DNA from: Roseibacterium elongatum DSM 19469 | GTDB taxonomy: Bacteria > Pseudomonadota > Alphaproteobacteria > Rhodobacterales > Rhodobacteraceae | Assembly (NCBI RefSeq): GCF_000590925.1 | Contig: NZ_CP004372.1 | Coordinates: forward strand, 3,267,001-3,331,000 | DNA: 64,000 nucleotides | Reading direction: 5' to 3' | Shown here: positions 56,803 through 64,000 of the stretch, piece after piece | Layout of the letters: each line of letters opens with the position of its first letter | Numbering within the stretch: the stretch's first letter is position 1 | Made by a program: the position numbers and the translations under genes | The notes under the pieces: model-generated | Seen by the model: only the letters and a program-made list of their open reading frames with translations | What the model was told of the DNA's origin: nothing | The model's database searches: none

Positions 56803-57656
56803 GCGCCCGCTCCGGCGTCGGCCCGGGTCGCGATCTGCCCGATATCGTCTACCGCCTTTTGCAGCGAAATGCGATCGAGCGCGGCGATCGGCAGCGCGGT
56901 GAACGCCTTGATCCGGTTTCGCAGAGCGCCGTAGGCCTGATGAAAGGCGAGGCTTTTCTGAGCGTCGGTGCCCTCGGCCTTGACGGGATCGGGCATGCCC
57001 CAATGGGCGCTAACCGGCTGACCCGACCAGGCCGGGCATTCCTCGTTCGCGGCCTGGTTGCAGACCGTGAAGACGAAGTCGAAGGCTGGTGCCCCTTCGC
57101 CCTGGAACGCGGCGATGTTCTTGGCCCGAAGACCCGAGATGTCATGGCCTTTCTGTTGCAGCAGGTCGAGCGCGAACGGGTTCAGGTCCGAGTGCGGCCG
57201 GGTGCCGGCCGAGAACGCCTCGAAACGATCGCCCGCCTCGCGCCGAAGGATCGACTCGGCAAAGATCGAACGCGCGGAATTTCCGGTGCAGATGAACAGC
57301 ACCTTGTACGTGTGGTCGGGCATGGGCGGGTGTCCTGTGGCGGTGGGGGACGAGAGGGGAGAGCAAAGCTCCGGTCGACCGCGACAGCAATCGAGGAGCA
57401 GGTAGTCGAAGGTGTGTCGCACCTCTGTCATGGCAATCGCGTATCGAAGCGAAGTTCCCACGCGCTCCTGCGTGACCAGCCCGGCCTGGCTCAGCGCCGA
57501 CAGGTAGGCCGACAGCGTCGAAGCCTTCAGATCGAGCGCATGCGCCAGTTCCCCGGCGGGCACGCGGTCGGGGTAACGGCGCATGAGAAGCCGGAACACG
57601 GCCAACCGCTGCGGGTGCCCAAGAATGGACAGGCGAGAGGGAATCATTTCTTCCAT
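56799..57656 (-). CDS. ArsR repressor - low-molecular-weight arsenate reductase fusion
   Basis: A 285-residue two-domain protein. Residues 1-110 are an ArsR winged HTH ([47 protein letters not shown]) ending in a Cys cluster [10 protein letters not shown] that probably senses As(III). Residues about 128-280 are an LMW-phosphatase-type arsenate reductase with P-loop [15 protein letters not shown] (CX5R) and later Cys in [16 protein letters not shown] 57656 ([15 protein letters not shown]) is preferred; ATG 57647 is an alternative. The longer frame to 57824 lacks family sequence. One protein thus both senses arsenic and reduces arsenate, and it heads the operon with GAPDH and arsJ. Confidence 0.92.
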   Translation of the reverse strand: MEEMIPSRLSILGHPQRLAVFRLLMRRYPDRVPAGELAHALDLKASTLSAYLSALSQAGLVTQERVGTSLRYAIAMTEVRHTFDYLLLDCCRGRPELCSPLSSPTATGHPPMPDHTYKVLFICTGNSARSIFAESILRREAGDRFEAFSAGTRPHSDLNPFALDLLQQKGHDISGLRAKNIAAFQGEGAPAFDFVFTVCNQAANEECPAWSGQPVSAHWGMPDPVKAEGTDAQKSLAFHQAYGALRNRIKAFTALPIAALDRISLQKAVDDIGQIATRADAGAGA

Positions 57657-57678
57657 ATTTCGTGGATATACGAAATAT
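57655..57678 (-). promoter_or_regulatory. ArsR operator dyad
   Basis: A perfect 9-bp inverted repeat ATATTTCGT / ACGAAATAT around a 6-bp spacer. It overlaps the ATG of the ArsR-ArsC gene by two bases and sits in AT-rich sequence typical of an ArsR-family operator, so the operon is probably autorepressed and arsenic-inducible (inference). Confidence 0.7.
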
Positions 57679-57907
57679 ATGTATGCGCAATGGCCGATCG
57701 GCGCTGTCACAGAAGTTTCATGCCCGCGCGCGCTTGCATCGGCGGCACGACGACCAACGCGGCTTTGGCACCAACGCCACCGTAGCTGGGGATTTGGCGG
57801 AAAGAGCCTGAGCGAGGCCCCCAAGGCAGATGGCGCATGACGCTGCGCCCTTCATCCACCGTTGCGGTGACGAAGGCAAAGACCAGGGTTTTCGTTCATT
57901 TCCGGTA

Positions 57908-57992
57908 TGGTGCGGGTGAGAGGACTCGAACCTCCACGCCTCGCGGCGCCAGAACCTAAATCTGGTGCGTCTACCAGTTCCGCCACACCCGC
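57908..57992 (-). tRNA. tRNA-Leu (anticodon UAG)
   Basis: 85 nt including an encoded CCA. Acceptor GCGGGTG / CACCCGC, D-arm GGCGGAACTGGTAGACGC, anticodon stem CCAGA / TCTGG around TTTAGGT giving anticodon TAG (reads CUA/CUN), a class II variable arm, and T-arm GGTTCGAGTCC. The long variable arm and sequence fit leucine. Confidence 0.95.
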
Positions 57993-58256
57993 AACGCGGC
58001 CGTGCTTAGCAGAGCGCCCCGGCCGATGCGAGGGGCAATCGCGCCATCAGCGCCATGGTTTTATCACTTGATAATCCCTGTGCCGCAGACTGTCATGACC
58101 ACTGCGAAGCTTGGGATTTGCAATGTCAATTGCCCGAATTCCGGTCACAAGATCAGCCTTGCCGCAGAAATCCCTGTGCGCGCCGCGCCCGATGGGGTAC
58201 GCTACCCTCATAAAACCAGAGGCAATTCATGCCCGGAACATCGAGCAAGTGGTTCC

Positions 58257-58784
58257 ATGACCCAATCCAAATCCGGCGCGGCGGCGACTCCGCGCTCCAG
58301 TCCAAGACTGCGCATTGGCCAATCGACCGTCGGGATAACGCCCGATACGCGGATCATGACGGCCGATGGCCTCCTTCCGGCGGCCTTTCTGTCCGCCGGT
58401 GACCGTATCGTGACACGGCGCGGCCTGCGCCCGCTGCGCGCCCTCATTCGCCGGCCCCTAAGGCCGGGAACACGTTGTGTGCAGGTGGCGCGGGATGCCT
58501 TTGGCGGCAAGCCCGACCGCGACGTGGTCCTGATGCCGGATCAACGCATCCTGATCCGCGACTGGCGCGCCCAGGCCATGTGGCAGCGCAAGGCGGCCGC
58601 CCCCAGGATCACGCAGGTCATCGACGGACAGTATGTGCGCTGGTCCGACCACACCCCCGAGGCGGTGCTGCAGCTGTTCTTCGGGCAGCCCGAGATCCTC
58701 TATGCCGATGGTCTGGAACTGGCCTCGGCCGATGCGCTGCCCGCCATGGCCGCGACCAAGGCCGCCCAGGCCGCGCCACGCTGA
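58257..58784 (+). CDS. Hint-domain-like protein with substituted nucleophile position
   Basis: A 175-residue protein. About residues 25-150 resemble the Hint_2 (hedgehog/intein) fold common in Rhodobacteraceae: TPDTRIMTADGLLPAAFLSAGDRIVTRRGLRPL, VLMPDQRILIRDW, YVRWSDHTPEAVLQLFF. The residue expected to be the nucleophilic Cys (C-F-T-P-G-T in relatives) reads G-I-T-P-D-T here, so self-cleavage is doubtful. ATG 58257 (MTQSKSG) is used. It lies between tRNA-Leu and, tail-to-tail, nnrD. The 264 bp upstream hold no recognised gene. Confidence 0.7.
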   Translation: MTQSKSGAAATPRSSPRLRIGQSTVGITPDTRIMTADGLLPAAFLSAGDRIVTRRGLRPLRALIRRPLRPGTRCVQVARDAFGGKPDRDVVLMPDQRILIRDWRAQAMWQRKAAAPRITQVIDGQYVRWSDHTPEAVLQLFFGQPEILYADGLELASADALPAMAATKAAQAAPR

Positions 58785-58793
58785 CCGGTCCGC

Positions 58794-60332
58794 TCAAGGC
58801 GCGGCAAGGACACGCGGCAGAACCTCGGGCAGATCCTCGGCGATCAGGCCGGGGCCAAAGGCGCGCGCAGCCTCGACATGCAGCCAGGCCGCCGATTGCG
58901 CGGCCCTGTCGGGTGTCAGGCCGCGCGCCAGAAGGCCGGCCACCAATCCGGCCAACACATCCCCCGCCCCGGCCGTGGCCAGCCATGGCGCGGCCCGCTC
59001 GTAAGCCGCGGCATGGACGGCGACACGCCCGTCGGGTGCCGCGATCACGGTGTCCGGCCCCTTGAGCAGCAGCACCGCGCCCGCGCGCGCCGCCGCCGCA
59101 CGCGCCGCGTCGATCCGCGACCAGGCCGGGCCGCTGTCCGGCGCGCCGCGCAATGGCGCGGCCAGATCCGGGAACAGCCGCGCAAACTCGCCATCATGGG
59201 GGGTCAGGACCGCGCGCCCGTGCAATCGGGCAAACAGCGCATCGGGATCCTCCGCGAAGGCGGTCAATGCATCGGCATCCAGAACCACGCCGCGCGCCGC
59301 GTCGCGCAGGGCGATGCCGACCAGATCGCGCGTCCCCGGCCCAAGGCCCAGCCCCGGCCCGAGGCAAAGGGCATTCAGCCGCGCATCGTGCAAAAGCGCG
59401 GCCAGCCCATCGGCATCGTCGCAGCGCCGCACCATGATCGCGGTCAGCTGCGCGGCGCATTCCAACAGGGCCGATCCGGGGGCGGCCACCGTCACCAGCC
59501 CCGCCCCGACCCGCAGCGCCGCGCGCGCCGCCAGCCGCCCCGCACCGGTGCGCCCCATCGGCCCCGCCAAAATGACGGCATGCCCGTGATCGTATTTGTG
59601 GCCCGCCCGCTTGCCAACCGCCCCCGGCCCCGTCACCAACCGGGCGACATCACCGGACGGATGTTCGGGCGATGGCCCCGGCAGGCCGATATCGACCACG
59701 GCCACCCCCCCGCATGCAGACGGCCCCTCGGCCAGATAATGCCCCGGCTTGGCACTGTGAAAAGTCACCGTCAGGTCATAGTCCAAAGCATTGCCCATGC
59801 GCCGTCCGCTGTCCGAGCACAGGCCCGAGGGGATATCAACGGCAACCGCACACAGAGCGCCGTCCCGGGCCGCCCTGTGCCGTTGCATCTCGGCGAACGC
59901 CTGGGCCAGCGCACCGTCGAGGGGCCGGGTCAGCCCCGTGCCGAACAGCGCGTCAACGAACAGATCGGGCGCCCCCTCGGCCACGGGCCCCGCCGCCAGC
60001 GGCGCGACCGGGCCGCGCGCGCACCAGCGGCGGTGGTTTTCGGCCGCATCCGGCGGCAGGCGACGCGGGTCGCCGAGCGCGCGGACGGCGACATCCCAGC
60101 CCCGGTCGGCCAACAGCCGGGCGATCACATAGCCATCGCCGCCATTGTTGCCGGGCCCGCACCAGATCACCGCCCGCCGCTCGCCCTCGGCCAGATCGGG
60201 CCAGCGCGACAAGATTGCCTGTACAACGCCCTGCCCGGCCCGTTCCATCAATTCCAGGCCGTTGGCGCGACCGGCAGCCATCTCGGCCTGCTCGAAATCG
60301 CGCATCTGCGCGGCCGTCAGCAATTCCATCAA
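58794..60332 (-). CDS. nnrD: Bifunctional NAD(P)H-hydrate epimerase / ADP-dependent dehydratase
   Basis: Repairs hydrated NADH/NADPH. 512 residues. The N-terminal YjeF_N epimerase domain spans about 1-210 (LLTAAQMRDFEQAEMAAGRANGLELMERAG, WCGPGNNGGDGYVIARLLADRGW). The C-terminal carbohydrate-kinase-like dehydratase spans about 230-510 (HKYDHGHAVILAGPMGRTGAGRLAARAALRVGAGLVT, VLTPHDGEFARLFPD, PWLATAGAGDVLAGLVAGLLARG). Full fusion length as in E. coli; no break. Confidence 0.95.
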   Translation of the reverse strand: MMELLTAAQMRDFEQAEMAAGRANGLELMERAGQGVVQAILSRWPDLAEGERRAVIWCGPGNNGGDGYVIARLLADRGWDVAVRALGDPRRLPPDAAENHRRWCARGPVAPLAAGPVAEGAPDLFVDALFGTGLTRPLDGALAQAFAEMQRHRAARDGALCAVAVDIPSGLCSDSGRRMGNALDYDLTVTFHSAKPGHYLAEGPSACGGVAVVDIGLPGPSPEHPSGDVARLVTGPGAVGKRAGHKYDHGHAVILAGPMGRTGAGRLAARAALRVGAGLVTVAAPGSALLECAAQLTAIMVRRCDDADGLAALLHDARLNALCLGPGLGLGPGTRDLVGIALRDAARGVVLDADALTAFAEDPDALFARLHGRAVLTPHDGEFARLFPDLAAPLRGAPDSGPAWSRIDAARAAAARAGAVLLLKGPDTVIAAPDGRVAVHAAAYERAAPWLATAGAGDVLAGLVAGLLARGLTPDRAAQSAAWLHVEAARAFGPGLIAEDLPEVLPRVLAAP

Positions 60333-60450
60333 GATCGTCCTCCGCCGCTCGATTCAGTTTCGAACATTTTTTGTGCGCATCGCCTGTTTTCTGATCGCAA
60401 ATTCCGGAATCCCGCGTCCGATTGCCCAAGCTTTAAGCTAGCCGATGGAC

Positions 60451-60480
60451 GACCCTGCCACAAAGTGGTGTCACGGGGTC
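60451..60480 (+). promoter_or_regulatory. Dyad upstream of glnB
   Basis: Nested symmetry GACCC-TG-CCAC-AAA-GTGG-TGTCACG-GGGTC, 43-72 bp before the glnB ATG. It loosely recalls an NtrC-type site (TGCAC-N-GTGCA) but is not a clean match. A regulatory site for nitrogen control is plausible; unproven. Confidence 0.3.
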
Positions 60481-60504
60481 GCGCGGCCAACGCTGCGAGG
60501 ATAG

Positions 60505-60861
<357 letters not shown>

Positions 60862-60872
60862 CCCGTTTCCGC

Positions 60873-60897
60873 GGCCGGCCCGCTGGCGGGCCCGGCC
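60873..60897 (+). other. GC hairpin between glnB and glnA
   Basis: A 10-bp stem with one bulge (GGCCGGCCCG / CGGG(C)CCGGCC) and a 4-nt loop. No U-tract follows. It may set the glnB:glnA ratio by partial termination or mRNA stabilisation (inference). Confidence 0.4.
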
Positions 60898-60963
60898 ATC
60901 CGCTGCAACCAGACCGGGCCCCCGCGCCCGGCGATCCGACCAAAACGTCAAGGGAAGGTCACG

Positions 60964-62370
60964 ATGAGCAAAGACAACGTATTGAAGATGATCAAGGACG
61001 AGGATGCGGCCTATGTCGACATCCGCTTCACCGATCCGCGCGGCAAGCTGCAGCACGTCACGGTGATGTCCGATCAGGTCGATGAGGACTTCCTCGAAGA
61101 GGGGTTCATGTTCGACGGCTCGTCGATCGCGGGCTGGAAAGGCATCGAGGCCTCGGACATGAAACTGATGCCCGATACCGACAGCGCCTATATCGACCCG
61201 TTCTATGCGGAAAAGACGATCTGTCTGCACTGCTCGGTCGTCGAGCCGGACACCGGCGAACCCTATAATCGTGACCCGCGCGGCACCGCCCAACTGGCCG
61301 AAGCCTACCTGAAATCGACGGGTATCGGCGACACCGCGTTCTTCGGGCCGGAAGCCGAATTCTTCCTGTTCGACGACGTGCGCATCTCGGTCGAGATGAA
61401 CAAGGTCGCCTTCGAGGTCGACGCCCAGGACGCCGCCTGGAACGGCGACACCGAGTACGAGATGGGCAACATGGGCCATCGTCCGGGCATCAAGGGCGGC
61501 TACTTCCCCGTGAACCCGACCGACGCCGCGCAGGACCTGCGCTCGGAAATGCTGTCGACGATGAAGCAGATCGGCATGAAGGTCGACAAGCACCACCACG
61601 AGGTGGCGTCGTGCCAGCACGAGCTTGGCCTGATCTTCAACTCGCTGACCACGCAGGCCGACGAGTTGCAGAAATACAAGTACGTCATCCACAACGTGGC
61701 GCATGCCTATGGCAAGTCGGCGACCTTCATGCCCAAGCCCATCGCGGGCGACAACGGCACCGGCATGCATGTGAACATGTCGATCTGGAAAGACGGCAAG
61801 CCGCTGTTTGCAGGTGACAAATATGCCGACCTGTCGGACGAGGCGCTGTATTTCATCGGCGGCATCCTCAAGCACGCCAAGACGCTGAACGCCTTCACCA
61901 ACCCCTCCACCAACAGCTACAAGCGCCTGATCCCCGGCTTCGAGGCCCCGGTTCTGCGCGCCTATTCGGCCCGCAACCGCTCGGGCTGTGTGCGTATTCC
62001 GTGGACGGAAAGCCCCAAGGCCAAGCGCGTCGAGGCCCGCTTCCCCGATCCGTCGGCAAACCCCTACCTGTGCTTTGCGGCGCTGCTGATGGCCGGCCTT
62101 GACGGTATCCAGAACAAGATCCACCCCGGCGATCCGTCCGACAAGGACCTTTACGATCTGCCGCCCGAGGAACTGGCCGGCATCCCGACCGTCTGCGCAT
62201 CCTTGCGCGAAGCGCTCGAGGCGCTCGAGGCCGATCACGACTTCCTGCTCAAGGGCGACGTGTTCACCAAGGACCAGCTCGAGGGTTACATGGAACTCAA
62301 GTGGGAAGAGGTCTACGCCTTCGAACACTGCCCGCACCCGGTCGAGTACAAGATGTACTATTCCTGCTGA
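60964..62370 (+). CDS. glnA: Glutamine synthetase type I
   Basis: ATP-dependent ammonium assimilation, dodecamer. 468 residues. Motifs: [103 protein letters not shown], and the adenylylation site Tyr397 in [10 protein letters not shown]. Regulated by P-II/GlnE by family knowledge. Ends at a strong terminator. Confidence 0.98.
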   Translation: MSKDNVLKMIKDEDAAYVDIRFTDPRGKLQHVTVMSDQVDEDFLEEGFMFDGSSIAGWKGIEASDMKLMPDTDSAYIDPFYAEKTICLHCSVVEPDTGEPYNRDPRGTAQLAEAYLKSTGIGDTAFFGPEAEFFLFDDVRISVEMNKVAFEVDAQDAAWNGDTEYEMGNMGHRPGIKGGYFPVNPTDAAQDLRSEMLSTMKQIGMKVDKHHHEVASCQHELGLIFNSLTTQADELQKYKYVIHNVAHAYGKSATFMPKPIAGDNGTGMHVNMSIWKDGKPLFAGDKYADLSDEALYFIGGILKHAKTLNAFTNPSTNSYKRLIPGFEAPVLRAYSARNRSGCVRIPWTESPKAKRVEARFPDPSANPYLCFAALLMAGLDGIQNKIHPGDPSDKDLYDLPPEELAGIPTVCASLREALEALEADHDFLLKGDVFTKDQLEGYMELKWEEVYAFEHCPHPVEYKMYYSC

Positions 62371-62391
62371 TCGCGGGGTCACGAGACGGGG

Positions 62392-62419
62392 AAAGGGGCG
62401 CCGGTTCGGCGCCCCTTTT
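62392..62419 (+). terminator. Intrinsic terminator after glnA
   Basis: A 12-bp stem AAAGGGGCGCCG / CGGCGCCCCTTT with a 3-nt loop and T-tract TTTT, 22 bp past the glnA stop. Confidence 0.9.
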
Positions 62420-62677
62420 CGTTCGTCCGGGTCGACGTCAAGTCGGCCGTCATGATCGGTGCGCCACCCTGCCCGCCGGGCCGGTCGCACGCCGCACCAT
62501 CTGAACCTCTGCAGAAGGAACCTGAACTGCCGCTCGTGGGTAACCGCGAGGCCCTTGGCCTGTTGCCAAATTGGAAACATTGACCGACTCATTTTTGCAA
62601 TGATCTGCATCAAGAACCATTGCACCTGAAGCGACCATAATTGCGCGCGCAAAATCCAGTGTGATTGGAGCGGACAT

Positions 62678-64000
62678 ATGGTCGATCTCATCGGGACGGA
62701 CGCGAACGATAAACTGCTTGGCACATTCTCGGAAGACTGGCTGATCGGGCTTGCGGGCAACGACATCCTGGACGGAAAAGGCGGCGACGACACGCTTTCC
62801 GGCGGCGACGGAAAGGACATCCTGCGCTCGGGCAGTGGTGACGACTTGGCCTATGGCGGCGCCGGAAACGACAAGCTGTTCGGCGATGCCGGGAACGACT
62901 CTTTGGTTGGTGGCACGGGCAGGGACACGTTGAACGGCGGGGCTGACGACGACACGCTTTCCGGCGGCGAAGGCAACGACAAGCTGTTTGGCGGCGACGG
63001 CGCAGACCTGCTGTTCGGCGGCGACGGCAATGACCGCCTGCGCGGCGGCGAGGGGCAGGATGCGCTCTATGGCGACGCGGGCCACGACAAGCTATATGGC
63101 GAAATGGGCGACGACCAGCTTTCCGGGGGCGCCGGCAATGACACGCTCTATGGCGGCGAGGGCAACGACACGCTGTCTGGCGACTTCGACGGCGACCCCG
63201 AGTTCGGAAACGACTACCTATCTGGCGGAAATGGCGATGACCGTCTGGAGGGGTGGGATGGCCGCGACACCCTCGAAGGCGGAAATGGGAATGATGTTCT
63301 TATCGGCGGGGAAGATGACGATCTGCTGGATGGGGGCGATGGAAACGACATCCTGAGCGCTGGATATGGCAAGGACACCCTTATTGGCGGCGTCGGTGAC
63401 GACGGCTTGAGTGGCAGAGAGGGTGATGACGAACTCTACGGCGGCGAGGGCGATGATCGGCTGATCGGCGGGGAAGATGACGATCTGCTGGATGGGGGCA
63501 CAGGCGCCGACGTACTGCGCGGAGGGGATGGCAACGACCTCATGTTCGGGGGCGACGGAAACGACGAGATGTATTCCGGCGAAGGCATCGACACCCTTTA
63601 CGGTGGCGCAGGGGATGACCGGTTGTTCGGAGGTAGCCTCGGGACCACGATCATCTACGGCGAAGAGGGTAACGACTTCATCCAGGGCAACAGCGACGTG
63701 ATGATCTTCGACGGCGGAGCCGGGGATGATATCCTGTTCGGCGGCGATGATCCGTTTGGAATATCCACGCTCAACGGCGGCGAAGGGTGCGATTTCGTGC
63801 GCGGGCTTGGGGGCGACGACGTGCTGTTCGGCGACGACGGAAACGATTGGGTCATCGGCGATGGCGGCGATGACCTGATGACCGGCGGGGCCGATGCCGA
63901 CGTGTTCGTGTTCGAAACCGCCAACCCGTTCGAGCACGACACGATTACCGACCTGCGGGACGGGGCCGACCTGATCCGCTTCAGCGCGGACTTCGGAGCA
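62678..64000 (+). CDS. RTX (hemolysin-type calcium-binding repeat) protein, 3' end outside window
   Basis: An open frame of at least 441 codons from ATG 62678 (GGAG seven bases upstream) running off the right edge. Almost the entire visible part is tandem nine-residue GGxGxDxLx repeats (for example [34 protein letters not shown]), which bind Ca2+ in parallel beta-rolls. The final visible part ([31 protein letters not shown]) matches the segment that in RTX proteins precedes the C-terminal type I secretion signal, so the end is probably near. There is no N-terminal signal peptide, consistent with type I export. No catalytic domain precedes the repeats. Confidence 0.92.
   Translation, partial: MVDLIGTDANDKLLGTFSEDWLIGLAGNDILDGKGGDDTLSGGDGKDILRSGSGDDLAYGGAGNDKLFGDAGNDSLVGGTGRDTLNGGADDDTLSGGEGNDKLFGGDGADLLFGGDGNDRLRGGEGQDALYGDAGHDKLYGEMGDDQLSGGAGNDTLYGGEGNDTLSGDFDGDPEFGNDYLSGGNGDDRLEGWDGRDTLEGGNGNDVLIGGEDDDLLDGGDGNDILSAGYGKDTLIGGVGDDGLSGREGDDELYGGEGDDRLIGGEDDDLLDGGTGADVLRGGDGNDLMFGGDGNDEMYSGEGIDTLYGGAGDDRLFGGSLGTTIIYGEEGNDFIQGNSDVMIFDGGAGDDILFGGDDPFGISTLNGGEGCDFVRGLGGDDVLFGDDGNDWVIGDGGDDLMTGGADADVFVFETANPFEHDTITDLRDGADLIRFSADFGA
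63302..63499 (+). repeat. Exact 36-bp duplicated block inside RTX gene
   Basis: The same 36 bases occur at 63302-63337 and 63464-63499, encoding [12 protein letters not shown]. The offset is 162 bp, or 54 codons (six nonapeptide units), so the duplication is in phase with the repeat and suggests recent slippage or recombination. Confidence 0.85.

Noticed and set aside
55804..57003. N-terminal extension of the ars GAPDH to 57003
   Set aside because: The extra 67 residues are the out-of-frame shadow of the ArsR-ArsC gene; the family begins at [13 protein letters not shown] and the ATGA overlap fixes the start.
62678..64000. Tandem DNA repeat as mobile or satellite element
   Set aside because: The periodicity is 27 bp and codes for RTX nonapeptides in one open frame, so the repeat is a protein feature.

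Overview
The window is a high-GC chromosomal segment of an alphaproteobacterium, almost certainly Rhodobacteraceae (Rhodobacter/Roseobacter group). The evidence is a mraZ-to-ftsZ division and cell-wall cluster containing the DUF2484 gene typical of that group, alpha/beta-type glycyl-tRNA synthetase, CobS/CobT cobaltochelatase, and a DUF1127 gene followed by CCUCCUCCC-loop small RNAs as described in Rhodobacter sphaeroides.

Layout. 1-3319 (minus): glyQ, a small membrane protein and glyS, which runs off the left edge. 3549-9834: a secreted degenerate protease-like protein, MsrB, and a fasciclin / RskA-type anti-sigma / ECF sigma block. 8336-14782 (plus): cobS, a nuclease lipoprotein, a secreted unknown, cobT, an M24 aminopeptidase and a DUF427 gene. 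14792-20416 (minus): a secreted unknown, a CLC chloride channel, recN and bamD. 20585-41926 (minus): lpxC, then (read in the direction of transcription) mraZ-rsmH-ftsL-ftsI-murE-murF-mraY-murD-VOC-ftsW-murG-murC-small ORF-DUF2484-murB-ddl-ftsQ-ftsA-ftsZ, much of it with 4-nt ATGA overlaps. 42492-44825 (minus): apbC and an MFS exporter. 45029-45786 (plus): ccaF1 (DUF1127) followed by five tandem two-hairpin CcsR/cuckoo-type sRNAs ending in a terminator. 45797-54345: an Lrp regulator divergent from a LysE exporter, a UvrD/PcrA helicase with a compositionally odd insert, an FMN 2-hydroxyacid oxidase and pyruvate carboxylase. 54538-57678 (minus): an arsenic operon encoding an ArsR-ArsC fusion, a GAPDH and ArsJ, with a perfect 9-bp operator dyad at the start codon. 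57908-60332: tRNA-Leu(UAG), a Hint-like protein and NnrD. 60523-62370 (plus): glnB-glnA. 62678-64000 (plus): an RTX protein running off the right edge.

Two points dominate. First, the sRNA array is the most striking non-coding structure: nine exact CCTCCTCCC loops plus one variant, in five two-hairpin units separated by GC hairpins. The R. sphaeroides locus is recalled to have four such sRNAs. Second, six genes (glyS, the CLC channel, ftsZ, murD, rsmH, arsJ) carry seven single-base indels, nearly all at short homopolymers. Each gene returns to full family length when corrected, and several are essential, so sequencing or assembly error is more likely than gene decay. Long open frames antisense to real genes are GC-driven shadows and are not annotated.
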